From the NCBI GenBank assembly GCA_003105225.1, contig PQAK01000028.1, positions 1-15,044 of the forward strand: DNA of 15,044 bases, given 5' to 3'. Each line of letters opens with the position of its first letter. Positions within the stretch are counted from its first letter, which is position 1. The notes beneath the pieces were generated by a model. It was given only the letters and a program-made list of their open reading frames with translations, made no database searches and had not been told where the DNA came from. The position numbers were made by a program, and so were the translations under genes. Below, piece after piece: positions 1 to 6,534 of this stretch. The DNA is from Deltaproteobacteria bacterium (GTDB taxonomy: Bacteria; Desulfobacterota; Deferrimicrobia; Deferrimicrobiales; Deferrimicrobiaceae).

Positions 1-96
1 TTCATCACGGATGCCGTCGACTCGAAGCCGGGCGCGCTCGTCTTCAACCGCGTCGTGGGGCTTCGGGACACCTACGCGCGCCGGATTCGCCCTTGA
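1..96 (+). CDS. glnS: Glutaminyl-tRNA synthetase, C-terminal end (partial)
   Basis: Only the last 31 codons are in the window, in frame 1, ending in TGA at 94-96. The tail contains VFNRVVGLRDTYAR, which closely resembles the C-terminal end of E. coli GlnS (VFNRTVGLRDTWAK as I recall it), in the beta-barrel anticodon-binding part of the enzyme. GlnS charges tRNA-Gln with glutamine. A tRNA-Gln gene begins 37 bp downstream, which supports the identification through context. The catalytic domain is outside the window, so the call rests on one short motif plus the neighbouring tRNA. Confidence 0.72.
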   Translation, partial: FITDAVDSKPGALVFNRVVGLRDTYARRIRP

Positions 97-133
97 CGCT
101 CCGGTTCGCCATCGGTTAACCTGCTTTTTCCGC

Positions 134-207
134 TGAGGAGTGGTGAAATGGCATCACACCTGGCTCTGGACCAGGTTTTCCAGGTTCGAGTCCTGGCTCC
201 TCAGCCA
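134..207 (+). tRNA. tRNA-Gln (anticodon CUG)
   Basis: A full cloverleaf can be drawn by eye. The acceptor stem is TGAGGAG (134-140) with CTCCTCA (197-203), then discriminator G and an encoded CCA (205-207). The anticodon stem is CCTGG/CCAGG around the loop CTCTGGA, which puts CTG in the anticodon position and reads CAG codons. The T arm is CCAGG-TTCGAGT-CCTGG. It lies directly after the glutaminyl-tRNA synthetase gene, so enzyme and substrate may share a transcript. Confidence 0.95.
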
Positions 208-210
208 AAC

Positions 211-286
211 GGTCCCATCGTCTAGTGGCCCAGGACACCGCCCTCTCACGGCGAAAACGCGGGTTCGAACCCCGCTGGGACCGCCA
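211..286 (+). tRNA. tRNA-Glu (anticodon CUC)
   Basis: The acceptor stem GGTCCCA (211-217) pairs with TGGGACC (276-282), followed by G and an encoded CCA (284-286). The anticodon loop CTCTCAC (243-249) has CTC at the anticodon position and reads GAG codons. The T arm has GGTTCGAACC. The body is very like E. coli tRNA-Glu, including TCTAGTGGCCCAGGACACCG in the D-arm region. The outermost anticodon-stem pair (C238/A254) is mismatched. It starts three bases after the tRNA-Gln CCA end, so the two are probably processed from one precursor. Confidence 0.95.
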
Positions 287-577
287 CCATTCCCGCCCGC
301 GTTGCCCCTACTGCCTTTAAAACATGCAGTCTCCGCGTAACCGTTGGCGCTCCCTTCGTGTGAAGGGCTCGAACCGGGGCTCCCGCTCCTGCCACCCCAA
401 ACTCCCCGATATTTAAAAGCGAACCGTCCAGGAGACAGGTGGCGGCTTCCCATTGCCAATCGGGCGGTTCGTGAGGACGGCATCGCACCCGCGCCAAAAT
501 CCTGTAAATATTTCTTCCAGATCGGACGATAAGGTTCAGGGTGGGCACAGGTCTGTATCGCATCGGGGGAATCGCAC
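287..577. other. Intergenic stretch, no convincing gene
   Basis: This 291-bp gap separates the tRNA pair from the hybrid kinase. I see no coding frame with a ribosome-binding site that fits a gene. A short perfect hairpin, CCCTTC-GTGT-GAAGGG, sits at 352-367 and could help end the tRNA transcript, but it has no T tract. A GGGGGA Shine-Dalgarno-like sequence at 565-570 belongs to the downstream kinase. No integrase, direct repeat of the tRNA 3' end or other mobile-element sign was found, although tRNA genes are common integration sites. Confidence 0.5.
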
Positions 578-3076
578 GTGCAAAAGGACCATCGGGACGC
601 CATCCTGCGGGAGCAGCTTCGTCTCGTCATCGGGCAGCTTCCGGCGATGCAGATCGCATCCCTTATCGTCGCCCTCGTTCTCGCCTTCACGGTGCGCAAC
701 CTCGTTTCTTCCGTGAGCATTCTTGCCTGGATTCTCATGGTTTCGGCGGTAGCGATCAGCAGGCTGATCCTCTTCCGGCGGTTTGCCAAAGCACGCACCG
801 ACCCGTTCGACGCCGCATCCTGGGAAAAGACCTTCCTGTTCCTGGCCGTGGTCTCGGGAATCGTCTGGGGGCTTTCCGCTTTCCTCTTGCTCCCGGCCGG
901 CAATGCGGGGCTGACATCGCTCTTCGCGATCGTCATCGCCAGCATGGCGGCCACCACCACGGTGTCCCATTCCGCCCTGAAATTCGGTTCCGTCGCATGG
1001 GTGGCGCCCGCCGTGCTGCTCTACGCCCTCCGTCTCGCCATGCACGGCGGAGTGGTCGAAGGGACAACCGGCTTTCTCGCCATCGTCTACCTGGTCACCA
1101 TCCTTCGCTATTCCTTTAAACACCACAAGGCCATCGCTTCCTCCATCGCCCTCCGGTTCGAGAACAAGGAACTGTTCGAGGAAGCGCGTCAAAGCGGGGA
1201 GCGGCACCGGATTCTCTTCCAGAGAACGCCCGTCGGCATTTTCCATTACGACGATCACCTCCGCATCACCGAGTGCAACGACCGTTTCACCGATATTCTC
1301 GGGTCGCCCCGGGACGTAATGATCGGCCTGGACATGAGCCTGCTGAAAGATCGAAGCATCCAGCCCGCATTGCGGGCCCCCCTCGAGGGGAGGGACGGAA
1401 TCTACGAGGGGCAATACCGTGCCACGATGAGCACGGCGGTCATCTTCGTCTCCCTGCGCACGGTCCCGTTCTTCCGCGAAAACGGAACGATTTGCGGCGG
1501 GATCGGGATCGTCGAGGATGTCACCGGCCGGACGAAGATCGAGGAGGAGCAGCGGATCTTCGCATCCCTCGTCGAACACAGCACCGACATGATCGGGATC
1601 GCCTCGCTGGACGGGAAGGTCTTCTACCTGAACCAGGCCGGCCGGAAGCTCGTCGGCCTGGACGGCCTGGAAGAAGTAAGGAATACGAAGACGGAGGATT
1701 ACGCCCTGAAGGAGGACGCCGGCACGCTGCGTAAAATGGTGCGGTCCCTTCAAAAGAGAGGAACCTGGAACGGCGAGACCCGGCTCCGGCACTTCAAGAC
1801 GGGGTTGCCGGTCCCCGTCGAGGTGCACGCCTTCATCATAAAGGACCGGAAGACCGGGCATCCGATCGCCATCGCGGCCATCAGCCGGGATCTCTCGTTT
1901 CGGAGGAAAATGGAAGAGGAGATGGCGAGATCCGAAAAACTGGATTCGATCGGCATCCTTGCGGGAGGCATCGCCCACGACATCAACAACCTCCTGACGG
2001 CGATCTTCGGGAACATCACGCTTGCCAAGATGTACGCGAACCGTCAGGGGGAAGTGTACAGACGGCTGGAGGAATCCGAGAAGGCGGCGCTTCGGGCCAG
2101 GGACGTGGCCCAGCAGCTGCTGACGTTTTCGAAGGGAGGGGCGCCCATCAAGAAGATCACCTCGATCCAGGAGCTGGTAACGGAGTCGGCCGGCTTCGCG
2201 CTGCGAGGATCCAACGTCAAGTGCGATTTCTCGATCCCCGACGACCTGTGGCACGTGGAGGCCGATGAGGGACAACTGAGCCAGGTCGTCAACAATCTGA
2301 TCATCAACGCAGCCCACGCCATGCCGGAGGGGGGAACCATCCAGGTGTGCTGCCGAAACAGGATCGCCGACCGAAACGACCGGATGCCGGGGAAGGAAAA
2401 CCAGGTGTCGATATCGATCATGGATCACGGGATCGGCATCCCGAAGGAGTACTTGTCGAAGGTCTTCGATCCCTATTTCACGACGAAACAGAAGGGAAGC
2501 GGCCTCGGATTGTCGACCGCGTATTCCATCGTCAAGAAACACGGGGGGCACCTGGCGGTGGAATCGGAGCTGGGGGTCGGCACGACTTTCTACATCCACC
2601 TTCCCGCCGCCGGGGGGGCGGCGCCATCGCGCAAGGTCGACGAAGCACGGTTCGCCCCCGGGAAGGGGAAGATTTTGGTGATGGATGACGAAGAGGCGGT
2701 CCGGGACGTCGCCCGGGAGATGCTGGAGAGCTTCGGATACACGGTGGCGATCGCGCGAGACGGGACGGAGGCGATCGCGATCTATCGACAGGCGATGGAA
2801 ACCGGGGAGCCGCCGGATTCGGTGCTCATGGACCTGACGATCCCGGGAGGCATGGGCGGCAAGGAGGCGATCCACAGGATCCTGGAAATCGACCCGGACG
2901 CGAAGGGGATCGTCTGCAGCGGATATTCCAACGATCCCATCATGTCTTCCTACCAGGCCTACGGATTCCGCGGCGTCATTCAGAAGCCTTACAGCCTGAA
3001 GCAGTTGAGCGAAACGATCCGCGACGTCCTGTCGAACCGCCCCCGGCGATCGGTCCGCGCCTCGACCGCAGGGTAA
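578..3076 (+). CDS. Membrane-bound PAS hybrid histidine kinase with C-terminal receiver
   Basis: This 832-aa protein senses a signal, autophosphorylates and passes phosphate to its own receiver. Roughly residues 22-180 hold five to six hydrophobic segments forming an N-terminal membrane domain of unrecognised type. Two PAS domains follow (about 210-315 and 325-440). The HisKA motif is IAHDINN with the phospho-acceptor His467. The ATPase domain shows the N box (NNLIINAAHAM, 572-582), DHGIG (616-620), DPYFTT and GSGLGLS. The receiver (about 697-815) has Asp703/704, phospho-acceptor Asp752, Ser781 and Lys803. The start is GTG with GGGGGA eight to thirteen bases upstream. No output domain or cognate regulator lies beside it; the next clear gene encodes a small MshEN-like protein. 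The ligand is unknown. Confidence 0.93.
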   Translation: MQKDHRDAILREQLRLVIGQLPAMQIASLIVALVLAFTVRNLVSSVSILAWILMVSAVAISRLILFRRFAKARTDPFDAASWEKTFLFLAVVSGIVWGLSAFLLLPAGNAGLTSLFAIVIASMAATTTVSHSALKFGSVAWVAPAVLLYALRLAMHGGVVEGTTGFLAIVYLVTILRYSFKHHKAIASSIALRFENKELFEEARQSGERHRILFQRTPVGIFHYDDHLRITECNDRFTDILGSPRDVMIGLDMSLLKDRSIQPALRAPLEGRDGIYEGQYRATMSTAVIFVSLRTVPFFRENGTICGGIGIVEDVTGRTKIEEEQRIFASLVEHSTDMIGIASLDGKVFYLNQAGRKLVGLDGLEEVRNTKTEDYALKEDAGTLRKMVRSLQKRGTWNGETRLRHFKTGLPVPVEVHAFIIKDRKTGHPIAIAAISRDLSFRRKMEEEMARSEKLDSIGILAGGIAHDINNLLTAIFGNITLAKMYANRQGEVYRRLEESEKAALRARDVAQQLLTFSKGGAPIKKITSIQELVTESAGFALRGSNVKCDFSIPDDLWHVEADEGQLSQVVNNLIINAAHAMPEGGTIQVCCRNRIADRNDRMPGKENQVSISIMDHGIGIPKEYLSKVFDPYFTTKQKGSGLGLSTAYSIVKKHGGHLAVESELGVGTTFYIHLPAAGGAAPSRKVDEARFAPGKGKILVMDDEEAVRDVAREMLESFGYTVAIARDGTEAIAIYRQAMETGEPPDSVLMDLTIPGGMGGKEAIHRILEIDPDAKGIVCSGYSNDPIMSSYQAYGFRGVIQKPYSLKQLSETIRDVLSNRPRRSVRASTAG

Positions 3077-3184
3077 GAAACTTCCCGGCCGGAACCGCAT
3101 GGACGCATTTCCGTTTATTCATTCTCCGAAAAGAAATATTAATGGTGGTAAACTTCCCCTCACCCCCCCCGAGGTAAATATCCC

Positions 3185-3289
3185 GTGCGTGCGGCGGTTC
3201 GCCTCGAAACGGAGACGGCGAAGCAGTTGCGGGAAATGGCCTTAATGGAAGTCACGGAAAACCCGAAGCGGAGGAGCGGGAGGAGGTAA
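3185..3289 (+). CDS. Possible 34-aa basic small protein
   Basis: GTG at 3185 opens a 35-codon frame ending in TAA (3287-3289), with GAGGT nine bases upstream. The predicted peptide is charged and helical looking (RLETETAKQLREMA) with a basic tail (KRRSGRR). The last codons double as the strong Shine-Dalgarno AGGAGG in front of the next start codons, so translation here could influence the 76-aa protein downstream. I recognise no family. It may be a leader peptide or chance; composition alone cannot decide. Confidence 0.28.
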   Translation: MRAAVRLETETAKQLREMALMEVTENPKRRSGRR

Positions 3290-3306
3290 ATTCATGGAGG
3301 CGCGCA

Positions 3307-3537
3307 TTGGAAGACAGAAACGGCACGATCACGCTTGAAAAAGCACCCTACCGCTTCGGGAGCATGGCCGTATTCCGGGGTTATGCCTCCTTGAAACAGA
3401 TCCAGCAGGCATTGGCGGAGCAGGTCGAAGACGATGTCAATGACAGGCCGCACCGGACCATCGGTACGATTCTCCGGGAGAAGGGGTGGATCACGGAGGA
3501 ACAGGAGCAATCCATCCTGAAGGAGATGTTCCGGTAA
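3307..3537 (+). CDS. Small stand-alone MshEN-like (possible c-di-GMP-binding) protein
   Basis: This 76-aa protein consists almost wholly of two related motifs. The first (residues 16-39) fits the MshEN pattern R-x-G-x-x-hydrophobic-x-x-x-G-x-hydrophobic, then L-x-x-Q, seen as RFGSMAV-x-RGY and ALAEQ. The second (50-73) reads RTIGTILREKGWITEEQ. MshEN domains normally form the N-terminus of type II secretion/pilus ATPases such as MshE and bind c-di-GMP. Here no ATPase is attached. The start is TTG with GGAGG six bases upstream. An ATG at 3294 has a stronger Shine-Dalgarno but lies in another frame and stops after 14 codons. It follows the hybrid kinase gene by about 230 bp and may share its signalling context. 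The fold is inferred from the pattern only. Confidence 0.7.
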   Translation: MEDRNGTITLEKAPYRFGSMAVFRGYASLKQIQQALAEQVEDDVNDRPHRTIGTILREKGWITEEQEQSILKEMFR

Positions 3538-3716
3538 GCGCATCGAGGGGATTGCGCGCCTGGCCGAGTCCCCATCGACGGGAACCGACGATCGGTTTCC
3601 GGTGTCGAACTCCCTATCCGCAATTTTTCAATTCGACGGCATCGAACGCGATGCGGCGATCACCCAATGAGAAGGGGCACTCGACTTCCGTCGCAGGAAG
3701 GAGGCGATGGTTTCCG

Positions 3717-3935
3717 ATGAACCGGATCGGATGGGATCTTCTTCTGAATCTGTATTTTTGGATTTTTGTGGCTTCGGGCGTACTGTTCCTCGGGGTCTGG
3801 GCGTGTATCGAGATATTCCTTGGAGCAGCGCAAAAGGCCCGGAAAACCCTCCATGTCGTGCGGGGCCAAAAGGCATCCCCGCATCCTTCGCCAGGCGCCG
3901 AGGATGGCGAGGAATGGTACGGGAATGCCTCCTGA
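3717..3935 (+). CDS. Small membrane protein, unknown function
   Basis: This 72-aa frame has one long hydrophobic stretch (about residues 8-36, WDLLLNLYFWIFVASGVLFL and onward) followed by a basic, then acidic, soluble tail. The start chosen is ATG at 3717, with AAGGAGG at 3698-3704; the 12-base spacing is long but workable. The frame is open further upstream, but that part runs over the end of the previous gene and looks non-coding. It sits between the MshEN-like gene and the convergent YceI gene, with a GC-rich hairpin after its stop. No family is recognised. Confidence 0.55.
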   Translation: MNRIGWDLLLNLYFWIFVASGVLFLGVWACIEIFLGAAQKARKTLHVVRGQKASPHPSPGAEDGEEWYGNAS

Positions 3936-3949
3936 ACGCATGCGCACCA

Positions 3950-3987
3950 CCGCCGGAAACGATGAAGGATCCGCTCGCGGCCGGCGG
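3950..3987 (+). terminator. Hairpin between convergent genes
   Basis: CCGCCGG (3950-3956) pairs perfectly with CCGGCGG (3981-3987) around a 24-base loop. Eleven bases further on the plus strand is a T-rich run (TTTCTTTTTT), though this run is also the coding end of the minus-strand YceI gene. It may end transcription of the small membrane protein gene. The loop is long and the T run distant, so this is a weak call. Confidence 0.35.
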
Positions 3988-3994
3988 AAGTTCC

Positions 3995-4591
3995 CTACCC
4001 TTTCTTTTTTACGATTTCCATGTCGATCGTGATTTCCACGTCGTCCCCCACCACAAGCCCGCCCCCCTCGAGCACCTTGTTCCACGACAGGCCGAAATCC
4101 TTCCGGTTGATCCTTGCGGTCGCCTGGCCTCCCACGCGCGTATTGCCCTGGGGATCCTGGATCGCCGGCGTCGGGCCCTCGATGTCGAGCGGCACCTCCC
4201 GGGTCACACCGTGCAGGGTGAGGTCGCCGATCATTCGCAGCCTGCCGTCCTGCAGCTTTTCCACCCGCTTCGACCGGTACGTCATCGTGGGATACTTCGC
4301 CACGTCGAAGAAGTTGGGGCTTCGCAGATCATCGTCCCGCTTCGCCACCCGGGTGTTGACGGAGGCAAGGTCGATGGTGACGTCCGCCGAGGATTTCGTG
4401 ACGTCCCCCTCGTCGTAGACGACGGTCCCGGAAAACTTCTCGAAGTTCCCCCGTACGTTGGAAACCACCATGTGCTTCACCTTGAACTGGATGGCCGTAT
4501 GGTTCGGGTCGAGATCCCAGGCGGCCGCCGGCGCAGACACGGGTACCGCAAGCAACGAGGCGATGGCAATCACCAACATCAGTCGACGCAT
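3995..4591 (-). CDS. YceI-family periplasmic protein
   Basis: This 198-aa protein has a signal peptide (residues 1-24, ending APAAA) and then the YceI opening WDLDPNHTAIQF, followed by FKVKHMVVSNVRGNF, SPNFFDVAKYPTM and GDLTLHGVTREV, all hallmarks of the family. YceI proteins are lipocalin-like beta barrels that bind isoprenoid or other amphipathic molecules in the periplasm. Length matches the usual 190-200 residues. The start is ATG with AAAGGA about ten bases upstream. It is transcribed alone, convergent with the small membrane protein gene; no cytochrome b561 partner is nearby, although one is often adjacent in other bacteria. Confidence 0.95.
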   Translation of the reverse strand: MRRLMLVIAIASLLAVPVSAPAAAWDLDPNHTAIQFKVKHMVVSNVRGNFEKFSGTVVYDEGDVTKSSADVTIDLASVNTRVAKRDDDLRSPNFFDVAKYPTMTYRSKRVEKLQDGRLRMIGDLTLHGVTREVPLDIEGPTPAIQDPQGNTRVGGQATARINRKDFGLSWNKVLEGGGLVVGDDVEITIDMEIVKKKG

Positions 4592-4889
4592 GGCTCATTC
4601 GTCCTTTCGGCAGGTTTATTACCGGGATCGGCAACAGAATAGATTCATTTTGCCGCAAGTGGTTGCAGCATACTCGCCCGTATGACCGGATGGATTGGCT
4701 GCGTTTGGCCACTTCACGGCAAACATTTTCCCAACAAGCAGATTCCATTTCACCGGCATTCGAAGATCGTAGGAGAAATTACCGAACTATATCAGTATGT
4801 TACGCTTTACATCCCCATGGTGCGAATATTGCATTTCCCTTCGCGACCGGCCTGAAAACATGCCCTGATCGAACGGCAAAGAGGGGTGT
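4592..4889. other. Divergent intergenic region, no gene seen
   Basis: This 298-bp AT-richer gap separates the minus-strand YceI gene from the plus-strand 100-aa gene, so it should carry promoters for both. I found no well-matched -35/-10 pair by eye and no convincing small gene. The only clear functional sites are the Shine-Dalgarno sequences at its two ends (AAAGGA on the minus strand for YceI, GAGGGG at 4881-4886 on the plus strand). Confidence 0.45.
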
Positions 4890-5192
4890 ATGAGAAAAAC
4901 CATCTTCGCGCTCGGAGCAACGGTTTGCATCCTGGCCGCGGAAGCATTCTCGATCGCAGCGGCCATCGCTTTTGCAATATTTCAATTGGTCCTGTTGGTC
5001 GGAGTAAGGGAAGGGAAGAGCTATACCGTTTATCGTTACGATTTCGGCCGACAGGAGAGAGAAACGGTCGGGCGTGTGTCGGAGCGCCGAAAGCGGGAAC
5101 GGGGAAACAACTACCTGGATCTTTTAAGGCGCGCACGAACCCTTTATCCCACGCCGTCGATGAATTCGCTCATCCTGATCTCCCCCGATTGA
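4890..5192 (+). CDS. Hypothetical small membrane protein
   Basis: This 100-aa protein starts at ATG with GAGGGG three to nine bases upstream. Residues 5-42 are strongly hydrophobic, either one signal anchor plus a second helix or a helical hairpin (MRKTIFALGATVCILAAEAF at the start). The rest is hydrophilic and basic (RRKRERGNNYLDLLRRART). The ribosome-binding site and N-terminal design suggest a real gene, but I recognise no family. It is monocistronic and convergent with the Nudix operon. Confidence 0.6.
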   Translation: MRKTIFALGATVCILAAEAFSIAAAIAFAIFQLVLLVGVREGKSYTVYRYDFGRQERETVGRVSERRKRERGNNYLDLLRRARTLYPTPSMNSLILISPD

Positions 5193-5193
5193 T

Positions 5194-5227
5194 GGCGGGG
5201 AGCTCCCCCGGGGCCGGTCCCCCCGCC
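5194..5227. terminator. GC-rich hairpin between convergent genes
   Basis: GGCGGGG (5194-5200) pairs with CCCCGCC (5221-5227), and the loop contains a further CCCC/GGGG pairing. It lies immediately after the stop of the 100-aa gene and before the end of the Nudix gene, a position expected of a bidirectional terminator. It lacks a T tract on either strand, so intrinsic termination is uncertain. Confidence 0.45.
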
Positions 5228-5243
5228 CATGGCCGTGGTGCAT

Positions 5244-5795
5244 TTACGGAGAGGGTACGATACCGATCTTTCCCCTTGCGATCGACCAGCCGGCAATCGA
5301 CATCCCGTCCCAGATGACGCCCGTCCGGATCCGCTCGTCGATTTCGGCAGGCTTCAACCGGAGGATCTCGAACTCCTCCGTTTCATCCGGCGTTCCTCCG
5401 ACGTCATCGAGGCCGTACGCGATATAGACCCTGCACATCTCGTCGGTGACGCCGTTGTAGGGATTGAACTCCCCCGCGATCGACCACGTCGCCGCCGAAT
5501 AACCGGTCTCTTCCGACAATTCATGCTTCGCCGTCTCGTCGTGGTTCGACCCGTCCTTCACGGACCCGCAGGGGAACTCGATGCTCTCCTTCCCCATCAG
5601 GTAGCGATACTGGTTTACCAGCACCACCGACCCGTCGCCCAGCACCGGAATGATCATGGAGGAACCGTTCGTATGGACGTAATGGTATTCGCCCGCCTTC
5701 CCCGACGGCAGTGCGAATGCGTCCCGTTTATAGGTCCACCAGGGATTCCGGAACACGACCGTTTCCGAGAGCTTCTTCCAGAACCTCAAGGCCAT
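5244..5795 (-). CDS. Nudix hydrolase (ADP-ribose pyrophosphatase-like)
   Basis: This 183-aa protein should hydrolyse a nucleoside diphosphate linked to another moiety; the overall layout resembles ADP-ribose/NDP-sugar pyrophosphatases. The N-terminal part has RNPWWTYKRDAF, then an internal VVLVNQYRYLMGKESIEFP strand preceding the Nudix box at residues 77-99. The core HELSEETGY keeps the metal-binding glutamates E92, E95 and E96, but the usual first Glu is Ser83 and the usual Arg is His91. The start is ATG at 5795; the frame is open to 5888, but that extension is Arg/Pro-rich and unlike the family. The ATG lies one base beyond the stop of a possible 48-aa gene, suggesting translational coupling. 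The substrate is unknown. Confidence 0.88.
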   Translation of the reverse strand: MALRFWKKLSETVVFRNPWWTYKRDAFALPSGKAGEYHYVHTNGSSMIIPVLGDGSVVLVNQYRYLMGKESIEFPCGSVKDGSNHDETAKHELSEETGYSAATWSIAGEFNPYNGVTDEMCRVYIAYGLDDVGGTPDETEEFEILRLKPAEIDERIRTGVIWDGMSIAGWSIARGKIGIVPSP

Positions 5796-5796
5796 T

Positions 5797-5943
5797 TCAT
5801 CGTTCCGGATGACGCAATAACAGCGTGAGGAGACACCCGGCCAGCAGGAGGATGCAAATAACCGGCGCGGTATCGGAATACGCCGCAACGGAGTCCCACA
5901 CCCGTTCCGGCGGAAGGAGGCTGATGAGCAAGGGGCCGTTCAC
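5797..5943 (-). CDS. Possible 48-aa single-pass membrane protein
   Basis: A GTG-initiated frame, with GAGG a few bases upstream and a stop codon just before it, encodes 48 residues. The C-terminal half is a clear membrane helix (APVICILLLAGCLLTLLLR) with a basic end. Its TGA stop is separated by one base from the Nudix ATG, and its start is 21 bp after the stop of the exported four-cysteine protein. It therefore fills the gap in the minus-strand run exactly. No family is recognised, and the GTG start and short length leave doubt. Confidence 0.45.
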   Translation of the reverse strand: MNGPLLISLLPPERVWDSVAAYSDTAPVICILLLAGCLLTLLLRHPER

Positions 5944-5964
5944 AAGGCCTCGTCATCGCCCGGA

Positions 5965-6282
5965 TCAGCGCACGGTGAAGCGGAAGACGCGGCGCTGGCC
6001 GGTGGCGGAGGCCGCGGAACACAGCGTCGTGCCGGGGCCGGCGCCCTTGAACCCCAGTCCATCCGGCGTGTCGACGGGAACGATCACCTTCAGATCGTCG
6101 CAGATGGGGGATATCGCCGGGCAGAGGATCTGCCCGGACTTGCATACCTCGAAGGTTTCCCCAACAAGCAGCTCGACCGCAAAAGGCGCATCGCCTGCCG
6201 TTTCCGCCCCGGCCGGAAGGATCCCCGCGAAGGCGCCGATCAGGAGCGCCGCCAGAATCGTCGTGGACGTCCGAAGCCGCAT
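5965..6282 (-). CDS. Exported four-cysteine hypothetical protein
   Basis: This 105-aa protein begins at ATG 6282 with a strong AAGGAGG about six bases upstream. Residues 1-27 form a signal peptide (basic MRLR, hydrophobic core ILAALLIGAFAGIL, cleavage near PAGA-ET). The mature part is about 78 residues with Cys47, Cys54, Cys61 and Cys88, evenly placed enough to suggest two disulfides in the periplasm. The C-terminus ends RRVFRFTVR, like a beta strand of a small barrel. The frame continues upstream of the ATG but lacks coding character there. It heads a minus-strand run towards the Nudix gene. Function unknown. Confidence 0.7.
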   Translation of the reverse strand: MRLRTSTTILAALLIGAFAGILPAGAETAGDAPFAVELLVGETFEVCKSGQILCPAISPICDDLKVIVPVDTPDGLGFKGAGPGTTLCSAASATGQRRVFRFTVR

Positions 6283-6534
6283 CCGCCGCCTCCTTCGGGA
6301 CAGGATACCTTCCATTATGCGATATTTGACCCTCCGGGAAAGCGAAAGAACTTTTTTCGATTTCCGACTCGGTGGAAGAGAATCCCGAACGTAAAGAAAG
6401 AGGACGCTCCTCCGGCTCGATGTAAAGATCGATAACCGACGTCGAACCTGATAGAATTTTCCCCTCGAATTCGAAACTACATGACCGCTCCCGGGCAACC
6501 GGGAAATCTTCCCTATCCGCGAAGGAGGAAGAAA
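6283..6534. other. Divergent promoter region
   Basis: The gap separates two genes pointing away from each other, each with a strong AAGGAGG at its end, so both promoters should be here. A perfect 10-bp palindrome, TCGAATTCGA, lies just upstream of the plus-strand gene (about 6466-6475). CATAAT on the minus strand (near 6315) could be a -10 element, but no good -35 is spaced correctly. No gene is evident. Confidence 0.35.

Noticed and set aside
340..400. A possible tRNA remnant (GGGCTCGAACC near a GCCACC)
   Set aside because: The T-loop-like bases lack a matching 5-bp stem and no acceptor or anticodon arm can be drawn.
134..577. tRNA-associated integration site or genomic island boundary
   Set aside because: No integrase gene and no repeat of the tRNA 3' end were seen downstream; the following genes have the same base composition style.
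536..3100. An 854-codon open frame on the minus strand opposite the hybrid kinase
   Set aside because: It is antisense to a gene with all kinase and receiver motifs; its product is Asp/Arg/Gly/Pro-rich with no domain, as expected for the opposite strand of GC-rich coding DNA.
3707..4642. A 311-codon plus-strand frame starting two bases after AAGGAGG
   Set aside because: It runs antisense through the clear YceI gene, and its start is too close to the Shine-Dalgarno; the 3717 ATG in another frame gives a sensible membrane protein.
5825..6394. A 189-codon plus-strand frame with an internal ATG after AAGGAGG (near 5924)
   Set aside because: It is antisense to the signal-peptide protein, is Arg/Ser/Pro-rich and has no recognisable fold; the AAGGAGG match is judged chance.
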